A stretch of DNA of 64,000 nt from contig NZ_FYAM01000023.1 in assembly GCF_900185645.1 (NCBI RefSeq), forward strand, positions 496,001-560,000, read 5' to 3'. Shown piece after piece: positions 19,331 to 27,257 of this stretch (its first letter is position 1; the number at the start of each line of letters is the position of its first letter). The translations under genes were made by a program, and so were the position numbers. The notes below the pieces were generated by a model, which was given only the letters and a program-made list of their open reading frames with translations, had not been told where the DNA came from and did not search any database. The DNA is from Clostridium sp. BSD9I1. GTDB taxonomy: Bacteria > Bacillota > Clostridia > Clostridiales > Clostridiaceae.

Positions 19331-19354
19331 CTCTGATAACTTTTTTTATCAGAG
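19331..19354 (-). promoter_or_regulatory. Hairpin overlapping the topA ribosome binding site
   Basis: Perfect 9-bp inverted repeat CTCTGATAA / TTATCAGAG with a 6-nt loop (AAAAAG on the minus strand). Its 3' arm ends in GAG, the first part of the GAGGG ribosome site four bases before the topA ATG. Folded mRNA would partly hide the site. Just upstream lies a G run (AAGGGGGGTG). Function is inferred. Confidence 0.5.
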
Positions 19355-19406
19355 TTGACACCCCCCTTAAATTCTAATTGCTTTCTTAATTTAAAATTTT
19401 CTTATA

Positions 19407-20516
19407 TTAAATACTATTTGCAATTTTAACATAATAATTGCCAGAAAGGCAAGTTATTCTATTTTTTAATTGCAATTCAAATAATACCTCATATAACTGC
19501 TTTATGTCAATATTGCTATATTTTAATATATCATCAATATACATAGGTGTTTCATTTATAATTGAATATACTTTATTTTCAATCTTATCTAGCTTTATTA
19601 TATCTTTCTTGTCTAATCTTATTTTATCTTTTTTGTTAGAATTATATTCAATATTCAAGAAATTACATATATCTTCTACCGAAGTAAGCGGAAACGCTCC
19701 CTCCTTTATTAGTTTATTCGTTCCCTTACTAGTTTCAGATAATATCGAACCCGGAACAGAAAACACATCCCTTCCTTGGTCCAATGCATATGTTGCAGTA
19801 ATTAATGATCCGCTCCGCTCCGAGGCTTCTACTACTACCACGGCTTCACTTAGTCCACTTATTATCCTATTCCTTAAAGGAAAGTTATATGAAAGAGGCT
19901 CGGTACCCGGCAAAAATTCTGATACTATACATCCCTTTTTTATTATCTCTTTATATAGTTCCTTATTTTGCTTAGGGTATATTATATCTACTCCGCATCC
20001 TAGTACTGCACATGTAAATCCATTATTTTTTAACGCACCAAAGTGAGCAAAAGAATCTATGCCTTTTGCCATCCCACTAATTATACTTACTTCTTTTTGA
20101 CATAGCTCTCTGGAAATTATCTCTGATAAATTTTCACCATAGTAAGAACATCTTCGTGATCCTACTATAGCTACACTTCTGTGATGGTTTAATGGTACTA
20201 TATCCCCTTTATAAAATAGAGCTATAGGAGCATTGTTACATTCTTTTAATTTAATTGGATATTTTTCCTCATTAAATAGGGCCATGTTTATTTCTTTATC
20301 TTCTAATATATTTAAATATTTATTAAGTTCATCTTTATTCCACTGATTTTTCATAAGCAGTTTTACTTTTCTTTCTGACTCAATATCCTTACTTATATAT
20401 AAGCTATCATTACAATACTCGTAAATTGATTTTGATGCTTTAAATTTATTTAATAAATTTATCTTCAGTTTATTATTTAATTTAATTTTCACAAGCCAAA
20501 TGTCATATAAATTCAT
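19407..20516 (-). CDS. dprA: DNA processing protein DprA/Smf
   Basis: Loads RecA on incoming single-stranded DNA in transformable bacteria; widely kept in non-competent species too. The 369-aa protein has the Rossmann-like DprA core with AIVGSRRCSYYG and ISGMAKGIDSFAHFGAL, then a C-terminal winged-helix-like region. The ATG at 20516 is 8 bases after GAGG; an in-frame GTG three codons upstream lies inside that site and is rejected. It follows comM by 14 bases. Confidence 0.94.
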   Translation of the reverse strand: MNLYDIWLVKIKLNNKLKINLLNKFKASKSIYEYCNDSLYISKDIESERKVKLLMKNQWNKDELNKYLNILEDKEINMALFNEEKYPIKLKECNNAPIALFYKGDIVPLNHHRSVAIVGSRRCSYYGENLSEIISRELCQKEVSIISGMAKGIDSFAHFGALKNNGFTCAVLGCGVDIIYPKQNKELYKEIIKKGCIVSEFLPGTEPLSYNFPLRNRIISGLSEAVVVVEASERSGSLITATYALDQGRDVFSVPGSILSETSKGTNKLIKEGAFPLTSVEDICNFLNIEYNSNKKDKIRLDKKDIIKLDKIENKVYSIINETPMYIDDILKYSNIDIKQLYEVLFELQLKNRITCLSGNYYVKIANSI

Positions 20517-20530
20517 ATTATACACCTCTT

Positions 20531-22042
20531 TTATACTACATCACTTAAAAACCTTCTATATTGAATAGCCTCAATTAAATCCTGTTCCCCTATTAAGTCT
20601 TTTCCTTCTAAATCTGCTAAGGTGCGGGCAAGTTTAAGTACCTTATGATATACTCTAGTACTAAAATTAAATTTGTTATATACTTTTTCTATAAAAACTT
20701 TTTCTTTTTCTTTCAGCACACAATATTTCTTTATTTCAGAAGATGACATTTCCCCATTTGTTCTTATTTGTAAACCTTCAAATCTTTCTTTTTGCAGCTC
20801 TCTTGCTCGTTCTATTCTTTTTTTAATAAGTTTAGAACTTTCTTCTTTTTTCCCATTTCCTATGTCTTTAAAGTTTAATTTATTTACAAATGCAAATATG
20901 TCAATCCTGTCCATTAGTGGTCCTGATAACTTTTTAATATATCTCTTTCTCTCATAGTCAGTACATATACAATTTCCTGATCCATAATTTCCACAAGGGC
21001 ATGGATTTAAAGAGCTCACTAGCATAAAATTACATGGATATTCAACTGTTCCTGTAGATTTTGAAATCTTTACTTTCCTGTTTTCTAATGGTTGTCTTAA
21101 GGCCTCCAATGAATTTTTATTAAATTCTAGCATCTCATCTAAATAAAGGACCCCATTATGAGCCAAACTTATTTCTCCCGGTAAAAGTTTTGATCCACCA
21201 CCTATAAGCGCTATTTTAGAGGCTGTATGATGGGGGCTTCTAAATGGCCTATTTGATATTAGGTTATATTCCCTATTAAGTTCTCCGGCTACACTATATA
21301 CCTTAGTACACTCAAGAGATTCTTCATAACTTAAATCTGGTAAAATAGTAGGTATTCTCTCTGCAAGCATAGTTTTCCCTGTACCTGGAGGTCCGTAAAG
21401 AATTATATTATGATTTCCAGCTGCTGCTACTTCAATTGCTCTTTTAACACTTTCCTGCCCTATAACCTCCTCAAAATCAATATTATATTTTACGGTTCTT
21501 GATATAGGATCTTCTGCATAAAAAGGCATCAAATCTTTGTACTGGAGATAAGAAACTACTTCCTTTAAAGTTTCTAAAGGATATACTTCTGAGTTTTTTA
21601 CCAAAGACGCTTCTATACTATTAGAAACTGGAATTATAAATTTATTAAATTCATTCTCAATTCCTCCTATTATTATAGGAAGGGTTCCTCTTATGGCTCT
21701 AAGCTCTCCCCTTAGGGATAACTCTCCTAAAAATACGTAATCATCTATATCCATAGTAATTTGTCCTGATTCTTTTAAAATTCCTATAGCTATAGCAAGA
21801 TCAAATAAACAACCTTCCTTTTTTACATCTGCTGGTGCTAAATTTACCGTTATTCTTCCCACAGGAAATTCAAATCCGGAGTTTATCAAAGAAGTTCTAA
21901 CTCTTTCTTTTGATTCTTTTACTGCTATATCGCCTAATCCTACAATATTAAAACTTGGAAGTCCTCTCCCAATATCCACTTCCACAGCTACCATAATTCC
22001 CTCAACACCTGTAAAAGCAGCAGAATTAACTTTAATAGCCAT
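20531..22042 (-). CDS. comM: ComM/YifB-like Mg-chelatase family AAA+ ATPase
   Basis: Hexameric AAA+ protein; the proteobacterial homologue ComM is a branch-migration helicase in transformation. The 503-aa protein has the N-terminal ChlI domain (SFNIVGLGDIAVKESKERVR), Walker A GPPGTGKT near residue 216, Walker B LYLDEM near 295, a cysteine cluster CPCGNYGSGNCICTDYE and an arginine-finger region DRIDIF. The ATG at 22042 follows AGAGGTGAT; an upstream in-frame start lacks a site. Its pairing with dprA supports a DNA-processing role. A terminator-like hairpin lies 69-119 bases upstream. Confidence 0.93.
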   Translation of the reverse strand: MAIKVNSAAFTGVEGIMVAVEVDIGRGLPSFNIVGLGDIAVKESKERVRTSLINSGFEFPVGRITVNLAPADVKKEGCLFDLAIAIGILKESGQITMDIDDYVFLGELSLRGELRAIRGTLPIIIGGIENEFNKFIIPVSNSIEASLVKNSEVYPLETLKEVVSYLQYKDLMPFYAEDPISRTVKYNIDFEEVIGQESVKRAIEVAAAGNHNIILYGPPGTGKTMLAERIPTILPDLSYEESLECTKVYSVAGELNREYNLISNRPFRSPHHTASKIALIGGGSKLLPGEISLAHNGVLYLDEMLEFNKNSLEALRQPLENRKVKISKSTGTVEYPCNFMLVSSLNPCPCGNYGSGNCICTDYERKRYIKKLSGPLMDRIDIFAFVNKLNFKDIGNGKKEESSKLIKKRIERARELQKERFEGLQIRTNGEMSSSEIKKYCVLKEKEKVFIEKVYNKFNFSTRVYHKVLKLARTLADLEGKDLIGEQDLIEAIQYRRFLSDVV

Positions 22043-22110
22043 TTTTATCACCTCTTTTGCAATTTTAACCAAAATATATATTTTTTAATACATACAAGAA
22101 TTTCAAACAC

Positions 22111-22161
22111 AAAAATAAGCACCAAGCATATAGAGAAGCTATGCGCTTTGTGCTTATTTTT
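22111..22161. terminator. Bidirectional terminator hairpin between divergent comM and yraN
   Basis: 12-bp perfect outer stem AAAAATAAGCAC / GTGCTTATTTTT with a partly paired inner arm (AAGC..ATAG / CTAT..GCTT). It has T-rich tails on both strands. It stands between two divergent genes, so no annotated gene ends at it. It may terminate an unannotated RNA or attenuate comM. Confidence 0.65.
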
Positions 22162-22205
22162 ACATTGCATGAATATTAAGAATTTTTCTCTAGTATTTTG
22201 AGGTA

Positions 22206-22227
22206 TACTTATATTATAATATAAGTA
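22206..22227. repeat. 22-bp perfect AT palindrome upstream of yraN
   Basis: TACTTATATTATAATATAAG followed by TA reads the same on both strands. It lies in the 293-base divergent region between comM and yraN, about 110 bases before yraN. Possible operator or promoter-associated symmetry; the composition is entirely A/T apart from one C-G pair per arm. Confidence 0.6.
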
Positions 22228-22335
22228 ATAAAATAGTTACGTTATTTTATTTAGTTTATGATATATTTCTACTAGAATTAGGAAATAATATTAATTAGAC
22301 GATTTAAAAATGTTTTAAATGAGAGGAGAGTTTTT

Positions 22336-22704
22336 ATGTATTCCTATAAAAAGGATATAGGAAATCTAGGAGAAAATATTGCAGAAAACTATCTTATTGA
22401 CAGAGGCTATATTATTTTAGACAGAAATTTTAGGAGTAAAACAGGGGAAATAGATATTATAGCAAAAGACGGAGATTATATAAGCTTTATTGAGGTAAAA
22501 ACAAGGTATGGAACTCTTTACGGAACTCCTGGAGAATCTGTAAATTATTTAAAACAATATCGCATATATAAAACCGCACAAATGTATATTTTTAAAAAAA
22601 GACTTAACAAATTTAATTTTAGATTTGATGTAATAGAAGTAATCTTAAATCATCTTAATAATGATTTTTCTATAAAACTTATAAAAGATGCTTTCCAAAT
22701 ATAG
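22336..22704 (+). CDS. yraN: YraN/UPF0102 family endonuclease-like protein
   Basis: A 122-aa protein with the restriction-endonuclease-like core: GNLGENIAENYL at the N-terminus, then TGEIDIIAKDGDYISFIEVKTR at about residues 36-57, supplying the D...E-x-K metal site. Family members are often annotated as Holliday junction resolvase-like, but the function is not established. GAGAGGAG precedes the ATG. It is one of only four clear plus-strand protein genes here and meets rnhB tail to tail with a single base between the stop codons and no separate terminator. Confidence 0.9.
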   Translation: MYSYKKDIGNLGENIAENYLIDRGYIILDRNFRSKTGEIDIIAKDGDYISFIEVKTRYGTLYGTPGESVNYLKQYRIYKTAQMYIFKKRLNKFNFRFDVIEVILNHLNNDFSIKLIKDAFQI

Positions 22705-22705
22705 T

Positions 22706-23533
22706 TTATAAAATGTTTTTTAAAAAACTCATCCTATGTATTTTGCATGGCCCAAATTTTTTCAAAGCTTCTATATGTTCAGCTGTTCCATAACCAGAAT
22801 TTTTTTCAAATCCATACTTTGGATAATTCTTTGCATAATTGTCCATAACATTATCTCTGTAAACCTTAGCTATTATGGATGCACATGCTATACTAGCGCT
22901 TTTAGAGTCTCCTTTTATAACATATTCATTTTTCATATTTATGTTCTTTATGGCATATCCATCAGATAAAACAAGGTTAGGCTGTAAATTTAAATTTAAA
23001 GTGGACTGTTTTAAAACCTCATTGTTGCACCAGCCTATGCCCTTTTCATCTATAATGGTATTCTCTATTTCAACAATTTTATAAGAAATGGACTTCTCCT
23101 TAATTATAGAACTTAATTCTTCTCTTAATTTTGCAGATAGCTTTTTAGAATCCTTTATACCTAAAATAATATCCTTACTATTTGATTTATTTAAATCTAA
23201 AACCACTGCAGCTCCAACAACGGGTCCTGCTAAAGGGCCTCTTCCTACTTCATCTGTTCCAGAAACATATCCATTACTAATAAATCCCTTATCAAAATTG
23301 TACATGTTATTTACTCTTTCAATTTCTTTATTAGTTTTCTCAATAAAACTTTGCAAGCTTACTGAAAGTTTCTGTACATTTTTTCTATGGTCCTTACATA
23401 ATAACTGTATTATTTCTTCTACATTTACTTGAGATTTTATATCAAAATAACTTTTCTCAATACATTTTATTTTGCTTTTGATTTCATCAAACTTTAAATT
23501 ATAAAAATTTATATCATTTAAATTTTCTATCAT
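22706..23533 (-). CDS. rnhB: Ribonuclease HII
   Basis: Cuts RNA in RNA-DNA hybrids and at single ribonucleotides in DNA. The 275-aa protein has an N-terminal extension of about 85 residues, as in B. subtilis RNase HII, then the catalytic core: GTDEVGRGPLAGPVVGAAV (Asp-Glu pair near 93-94), IKDSKKLS and the later SADGYAIK-like aspartate region, and GDSKSASIACASIIAKVYRD. It follows rbgA, the conserved rbgA-rnhB pair. Its stop lies one base from the yraN stop. Confidence 0.96.
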   Translation of the reverse strand: MIENLNDINFYNLKFDEIKSKIKCIEKSYFDIKSQVNVEEIIQLLCKDHRKNVQKLSVSLQSFIEKTNKEIERVNNMYNFDKGFISNGYVSGTDEVGRGPLAGPVVGAAVVLDLNKSNSKDIILGIKDSKKLSAKLREELSSIIKEKSISYKIVEIENTIIDEKGIGWCNNEVLKQSTLNLNLQPNLVLSDGYAIKNINMKNEYVIKGDSKSASIACASIIAKVYRDNVMDNYAKNYPKYGFEKNSGYGTAEHIEALKKFGPCKIHRMSFLKNIL

Positions 23534-23548
23534 AGTTTATATCCTTCA

Positions 23549-24406
23549 TTATATAGTATCAGGTCTCTCAAGAGATATCTTACCTAGCTTTCCAGCTCTA
23601 AATTCATCTAGGAGCATAATAGCCACTCTATTATAATCTATCTCTCCCCTTGAAATTACAGCGCCTCTTTTTCTTCCTATATTATCCATATTTTCTAATG
23701 CGCTATCACTTAATGTCTCTAACTTATATCTATTTTTAAGATTTTCAGGATATTCCTCTTGAAGTTTTTCTATAAGCTTCAATGCCAAAGTTTCTATATC
23801 CATAATCTCATCCTTTATAGCTCCTGTAAAAGCTAAGCTTAAACCTACCTGTTCATCTTCAAATTTAGGCCATAACACTCCTGGTGTATCTAAAAGCTCA
23901 ACATCCATTTTAGTCTTTATCCACTGCTTGCTTTTAGTAACTCCTGGCTTATCTCCAGTCTTTGCAATGCTGGCTTTTGCCATTTTATTTATGAAAGATG
24001 ACTTTCCTCCATTAGGAATACCTACTACCATTACTCTATCTACAAATTTCATTATGCCCTTATTTTTTATTCTCTCATGCTTTTCTTTTAAAAGTTCATC
24101 TAACAACCCTCTAATCTTATTAGTTCCTTCACCCGTTAAAGCATTAAAAGCTATGGCCTTTACATTTTGTTTAGATAAAGTCCTTATCCACTGATTAGTA
24201 ATTTCTTTTTCACTTAAATCAGCTTTATTTAAAAGAATTATTCTAGGCTTATCACCACAAATTTCTTCTATTTCAGGATTCGCACTAGATTTTACTATTC
24301 TGGCATCTCTTATTTCAATCACTGCATCTACTAATTTAAGATTTTCTTTTATTTGTCTTCTTGTTTTTGCCATATGACCAGGAAACCAATTTATTGCCAT
24401 ATCCAT
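23549..24406 (-). CDS. rbgA: Ribosome biogenesis GTPase RbgA (YlqF)
   Basis: GTPase needed for late 50S assembly. The 285-aa protein is circularly permuted: NKADL (G4) occurs near residue 61, before GIPNGGKSSFIN (G1, about 130) and DTPGVLWPKF (G3, about 175). The N-terminus INWFPGHMAKTRR is typical. It stands between lepB and rnhB, in the conserved rplS-lepB-rbgA-rnhB order. Confidence 0.96.
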   Translation of the reverse strand: MDMAINWFPGHMAKTRRQIKENLKLVDAVIEIRDARIVKSSANPEIEEICGDKPRIILLNKADLSEKEITNQWIRTLSKQNVKAIAFNALTGEGTNKIRGLLDELLKEKHERIKNKGIMKFVDRVMVVGIPNGGKSSFINKMAKASIAKTGDKPGVTKSKQWIKTKMDVELLDTPGVLWPKFEDEQVGLSLAFTGAIKDEIMDIETLALKLIEKLQEEYPENLKNRYKLETLSDSALENMDNIGRKRGAVISRGEIDYNRVAIMLLDEFRAGKLGKISLERPDTI

Positions 24407-24431
24407 ATATATCTATCCTTTCTTTAGGTTA

Positions 24432-24944
24432 TTAATTTATACTTCCAAAGTTTCTAAAAGGATAAATCCTTAAAGCAGCTCTTCCTACTACCATATTGTA
24501 TTTTACAAACCCAACTCTAGAATCTCTACTATCTAAACTATTATTTCTATTATCCCCTAAAACAAACACTGTTCCTGATGGGACTGTTACTTCAGGAAAG
24601 TCCTCCATTTTTTGTTCAAATATATAATCCTCGTTTTGAGAAACTCCATTTATAAATAAGGTATTATTTTCTACTTTCACTTTATCGCCTTCAACTGCTA
24701 CTACCCTTTTTATAAACTTTTCTTTAGGGTTTGCTGGATATTTAATAACAACAATATCCTGCATTTTTGGTTCTCTAAAATAATATGAAACCTTTTCAAC
24801 AATAAGCCTATCCTTATTATGAAGAGTAGGATACATAGATAACCCATCCACATTTACAGTTTCAAATACAAAAGTTATTATTAAAAATGCAGCTATTATT
24901 GCTATAAGTATAGACTTGCCTAAATCCACTAACTCTTTTACCAT
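24432..24944 (-). CDS. lepB: Signal peptidase I
   Basis: Membrane protease that removes signal peptides from secreted proteins. The 170-aa protein has one N-terminal membrane segment (about residues 10-29) and the Ser/Lys catalytic dyad: Ser36 in GLSMYPTL and Lys79 in KFIKRVVAVEGD. The box GDNRNNSLDSRDSRVGFV lies near the C-terminus. It is separated from rplS by a terminator, with no promoter that I could identify in the short gap, so read-through is likely. Confidence 0.95.
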   Translation of the reverse strand: MVKELVDLGKSILIAIIAAFLIITFVFETVNVDGLSMYPTLHNKDRLIVEKVSYYFREPKMQDIVVIKYPANPKEKFIKRVVAVEGDKVKVENNTLFINGVSQNEDYIFEQKMEDFPEVTVPSGTVFVLGDNRNNSLDSRDSRVGFVKYNMVVGRAALRIYPFRNFGSIN

Positions 24945-24972
24945 ACGATAACACCACCTAACATATAAAAAA

Positions 24973-24993
24973 GGGACTTATTAAGTAAGCCCC
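24973..24993 (-). terminator. Terminator of rplS
   Basis: 8-bp stem GGGGCTTA / TAAGTCCC (one G-U) with a 5-nt loop, followed by six Ts on the minus strand, just past the rplS stop. Confidence 0.85.
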
Positions 24994-25000
24994 ATTTTTA

Positions 25001-25345
25001 TTATAATCTTTCTTTTACTTTTGCAGCCTTACCTACTCTATCTCTTAAGTAGAATAACTTAGCTCTTCTTACTTTACCTCTTCTAACAACTTCGATTTTC
25101 TCAACAGTTGGAGCATTAACTGGGAATGTTCTTTCAACTCCTACATTGTAAGCAACTCTTCTTACAGTAAAAGTTTCTCTTAATCCACCGTTTTGTCTCT
25201 TTAATACTGTTCCTTCAAAAATCTGTACTCTTTCTCTGTTACCTTCTTTAATTCTTACATGTACTTTTACAGTATCTCCGACATTAAATTCAGGTAAATC
25301 ATTTCTAATTTGTTCAGCTTCTATAGCTCTTATTACTTCTAACAT
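25001..25345 (-). CDS. rplS: 50S ribosomal protein L19
   Basis: Large-subunit protein at the 30S-50S interface. The 114-aa protein starts [20 protein letters not shown] at 25345, behind AAGGAGG; the open frame runs 38 codons further upstream but that part is leader RNA, not protein. Motifs [19 protein letters not shown] and [11 protein letters not shown] are family hallmarks. It has its own promoter, structured leader and terminator. Confidence 0.98.
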   Translation of the reverse strand: MLEVIRAIEAEQIRNDLPEFNVGDTVKVHVRIKEGNRERVQIFEGTVLKRQNGGLRETFTVRRVAYNVGVERTFPVNAPTVEKIEVVRRGKVRRAKLFYLRDRVGKAAKVKERL

Positions 25346-25418
25346 TGTGCATTCCCTCCTTGAAAATATGTAACGCTCATGCCTATTTTTAAGACAGAGG
25401 AACGTCCGTACTAGCACA
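25346..25418 (-). ncRNA. L19 (rplS) mRNA leader
   Basis: About 73 nt between the promoter and the rplS start. The RNA contains TTTGTGCTAGTACGGACG then TTCCTCTG, and later GAGCGTTAC, which resemble the known low-GC Gram-positive L19 leader family as I remember it. CCTCT can pair with the GGAGG ribosome site (one G-U), which would let the fold control translation. L19 binding is inferred from the family. Confidence 0.65.
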
Positions 25419-25424
25419 AAGGTT

Positions 25425-25453
25425 ATTTTAACATATATAAACTTATTTTTCAA
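25425..25453 (-). promoter_or_regulatory. Sigma-A promoter of rplS
   Basis: TTGAAA (25448-25453) and TAAAAT (25425-25430), 17-bp spacer, beginning eight bases after the trmD stop. Confidence 0.8.
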
Positions 25454-25460
25454 CAACAAT

Positions 25461-26189
25461 CTATGATTTTTTCTTCCATTTTTTTAATAATCTAATATCT
25501 TCTTCTATTAAGTTATAAGTTTCAAATAAATCAGGTCTTCTTTCTTCTGTTATAATCAAAGATTGAAGTTTTCTCCATTTGCGTATATTTTCATGATGAC
25601 CTGATGTTAATATTTCAGGTACCTTTTCTCCTCTAAAGACTTCAGGTCTAGTATACTGTGGATATTCTAAAAGTCCATCATAAAAGGATTCATCCATAAA
25701 ACTCTCACTACTTCCTAAAACTTCTGGAATTAATCTACAAACGGCATCCACTACAGGTATACATGCCATTTCACCTCCGGTCAAAACAAAGTCACCTAAT
25801 GAAATTTCCATATCTATATGATTATAAACTCTTTCATCAATGCCTTCATAATGGCCACAAACAAATATTAATCCTTTTTCCTTAGAAAGCTCTTTTGCCA
25901 TTTCTTGATTAAACGTTTTTCCCCTTGGGCCCAAAAAAATAACTTTACCTGAGTTTAGCTTCTTTGCATGGCTTATAGCATCCACTAACGGTTGCGCTGA
26001 CATTACCATACCTGCACCACCGCCATATGGATAGTCATCTACCTTTCTATGTTTGCTTTCAGTAAAATCTCTTATATTTATAGTATTTATATTTATAATA
26101 TTATTTTTTATAGCTCTACCCATTATACTGTGGTTAAAAATTTCGAACATCTCTGGAAACAAAGTTAAAATATCTACTCTGACATCCAT
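25461..26189 (-). CDS. trmD: tRNA (guanine-N1-)-methyltransferase TrmD
   Basis: Methylates G37 of tRNAs, preventing frameshifts. The 242-aa SPOUT enzyme shows [11 protein letters not shown] near the start, [13 protein letters not shown], the knot region [10 protein letters not shown] and [13 protein letters not shown], and the C-terminal [14 protein letters not shown] motif. It overlaps rimM by 16 bases and has no clear ribosome site of its own, so it probably relies on translational coupling. Confidence 0.98.
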   Translation of the reverse strand: MDVRVDILTLFPEMFEIFNHSIMGRAIKNNIININTINIRDFTESKHRKVDDYPYGGGAGMVMSAQPLVDAISHAKKLNSGKVIFLGPRGKTFNQEMAKELSKEKGLIFVCGHYEGIDERVYNHIDMEISLGDFVLTGGEMACIPVVDAVCRLIPEVLGSSESFMDESFYDGLLEYPQYTRPEVFRGEKVPEILTSGHHENIRKWRKLQSLIITEERRPDLFETYNLIEEDIRLLKKWKKKS

Positions 26190-26668
26190 TGCGAAACAGG
26201 CTTTATAATTACCTTTCTTTCTTCTATATTTATATTAACCACAATATCTTTTAACGCTGGAATAAGTAATTCCTTTTTTTCTTTGATCCAGTATACATCA
26301 TTGCTTTTAGTTTGTATTACATCTGCTATTTTACCTAGATCTTCACCATTTTCATCATACACTGTACATCCAATCAAATCAGCTATAAAAAAACTACCTT
26401 CTGAAAGCTTTTCAGCATCATCTCTTTTTACTTCTATGTATTTATTTTTGTATTTCATTGCTTGTTCAATGGAATCTATTCCTTCTATTCTTAAAATAAC
26501 CTTATCATTTTGAAACTTAACGCCTAATATATTTGTTTCCTTATTATCAATAAATATTTTATCTAAAGCTTTAAACGCTTTTATATCATCAGTAAGAGGA
26601 AATACCTTTACTTCACCGTTCAATCCATGAGTGTTTATTATTTGACCTACACTTAGATACTCTTTCAT
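26174..26668 (-). CDS. rimM: 16S rRNA processing protein RimM
   Basis: 30S maturation factor that binds S19. The 164-aa protein has the N-terminal RimM domain ([21 protein letters not shown]) and a C-terminal PRC barrel (about residues 90-160, [20 protein letters not shown]). AAAGGAG precedes the ATG. A strong terminator stands between khpA and rimM. Confidence 0.96.
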   Translation of the reverse strand: MKEYLSVGQIINTHGLNGEVKVFPLTDDIKAFKALDKIFIDNKETNILGVKFQNDKVILRIEGIDSIEQAMKYKNKYIEVKRDDAEKLSEGSFFIADLIGCTVYDENGEDLGKIADVIQTKSNDVYWIKEKKELLIPALKDIVVNINIEERKVIIKPVSQWMSE

Positions 26669-26690
26669 AATAATAGTCTCCTTTCTAAAA

Positions 26691-26718
26691 AAAAGAGTTA
26701 GGCATCCCTAACTCTTTT
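26691..26718 (-). terminator. Terminator after khpA
   Basis: 12-bp perfect stem AAAAGAGTTAGG / CCTAACTCTTTT with a 4-nt loop and an eight-T tail on the minus strand. The 5' arm includes part of the khpA stop codon. Confidence 0.88.
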
Positions 26719-26944
26719 ATAATATCTCTACAACAACTCTCTTGTTTTCCTTAATCGCTGCTGCTTTAACTACAGTTCTAATAGCTTTAGCTATTCTTCC
26801 CTGTTTTCCTATAACTTTTCCCATGTCTTCTGGAGCAACCTTTAATTCTAAAATTACTGATTGTTCTCCAATTATTTCATTCACTTGAACCATATCAGGG
26901 CTATCAACTAATGACTTAGCTATAATTTCAACTAATTCTTTCAT
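26717..26944 (-). CDS. khpA: KH domain RNA-binding protein KhpA (YlqC)
   Basis: A 75-aa single KH-domain protein. The [21 protein letters not shown] segment (about residues 42-62) contains the GxxG loop (GKQG). Homologues in streptococci pair with KhpB and bind RNA in cell-size and division control. It lies between rpsP and rimM as in B. subtilis. A terminator overlaps its stop codon. Confidence 0.93.
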   Translation of the reverse strand: MKELVEIIAKSLVDSPDMVQVNEIIGEQSVILELKVAPEDMGKVIGKQGRIAKAIRTVVKAAAIKENKRVVVEIL

Positions 26945-26960
26945 TTAATGCACCCCCATA

Positions 26961-27218
26961 TTACTTTCCAAGCTTCTCTGAAACACCAGACTTAACAAAA
27001 AGTCTTTTAACTATTTCTGTTGGTTGAGCACCATTGTTTACCCACTGAATAGCTTTTTCTTCATCTATCTTGATAGTTGCTGGTTCAGTGATTGGGTTGT
27101 AGTATCCTATTTCTTCTATGAATCTTCCATCTCTTGGGGATCTGGAATCTGCTACAACAACTCTATAGAAAGGAGCTTTTTTAGCACCCATTCTTCTTAG
27201 TCTTATTTTAACTGCCAT
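26961..27218 (-). CDS. rpsP: 30S ribosomal protein S16
   Basis: Small-subunit assembly protein. The 85-aa protein begins [26 protein letters not shown], the family signature, and has the EEIGYYNPI motif. AAAGGAGGTG precedes the ATG. It follows ffh by 39 bases. Confidence 0.98.
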   Translation of the reverse strand: MAVKIRLRRMGAKKAPFYRVVVADSRSPRDGRFIEEIGYYNPITEPATIKIDEEKAIQWVNNGAQPTEIVKRLFVKSGVSEKLGK

Positions 27219-27257
27219 GTTTTTTCACCTCCTTTAAAAAGTAAAACAATTAATATA

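Noticed and set aside
19438-20046. 202-codon open frame opposite dprA
   Set aside because: Fully antisense to a well-supported gene; composition is Ser/Ile/Phe-rich and no motif or ribosome site was seen.
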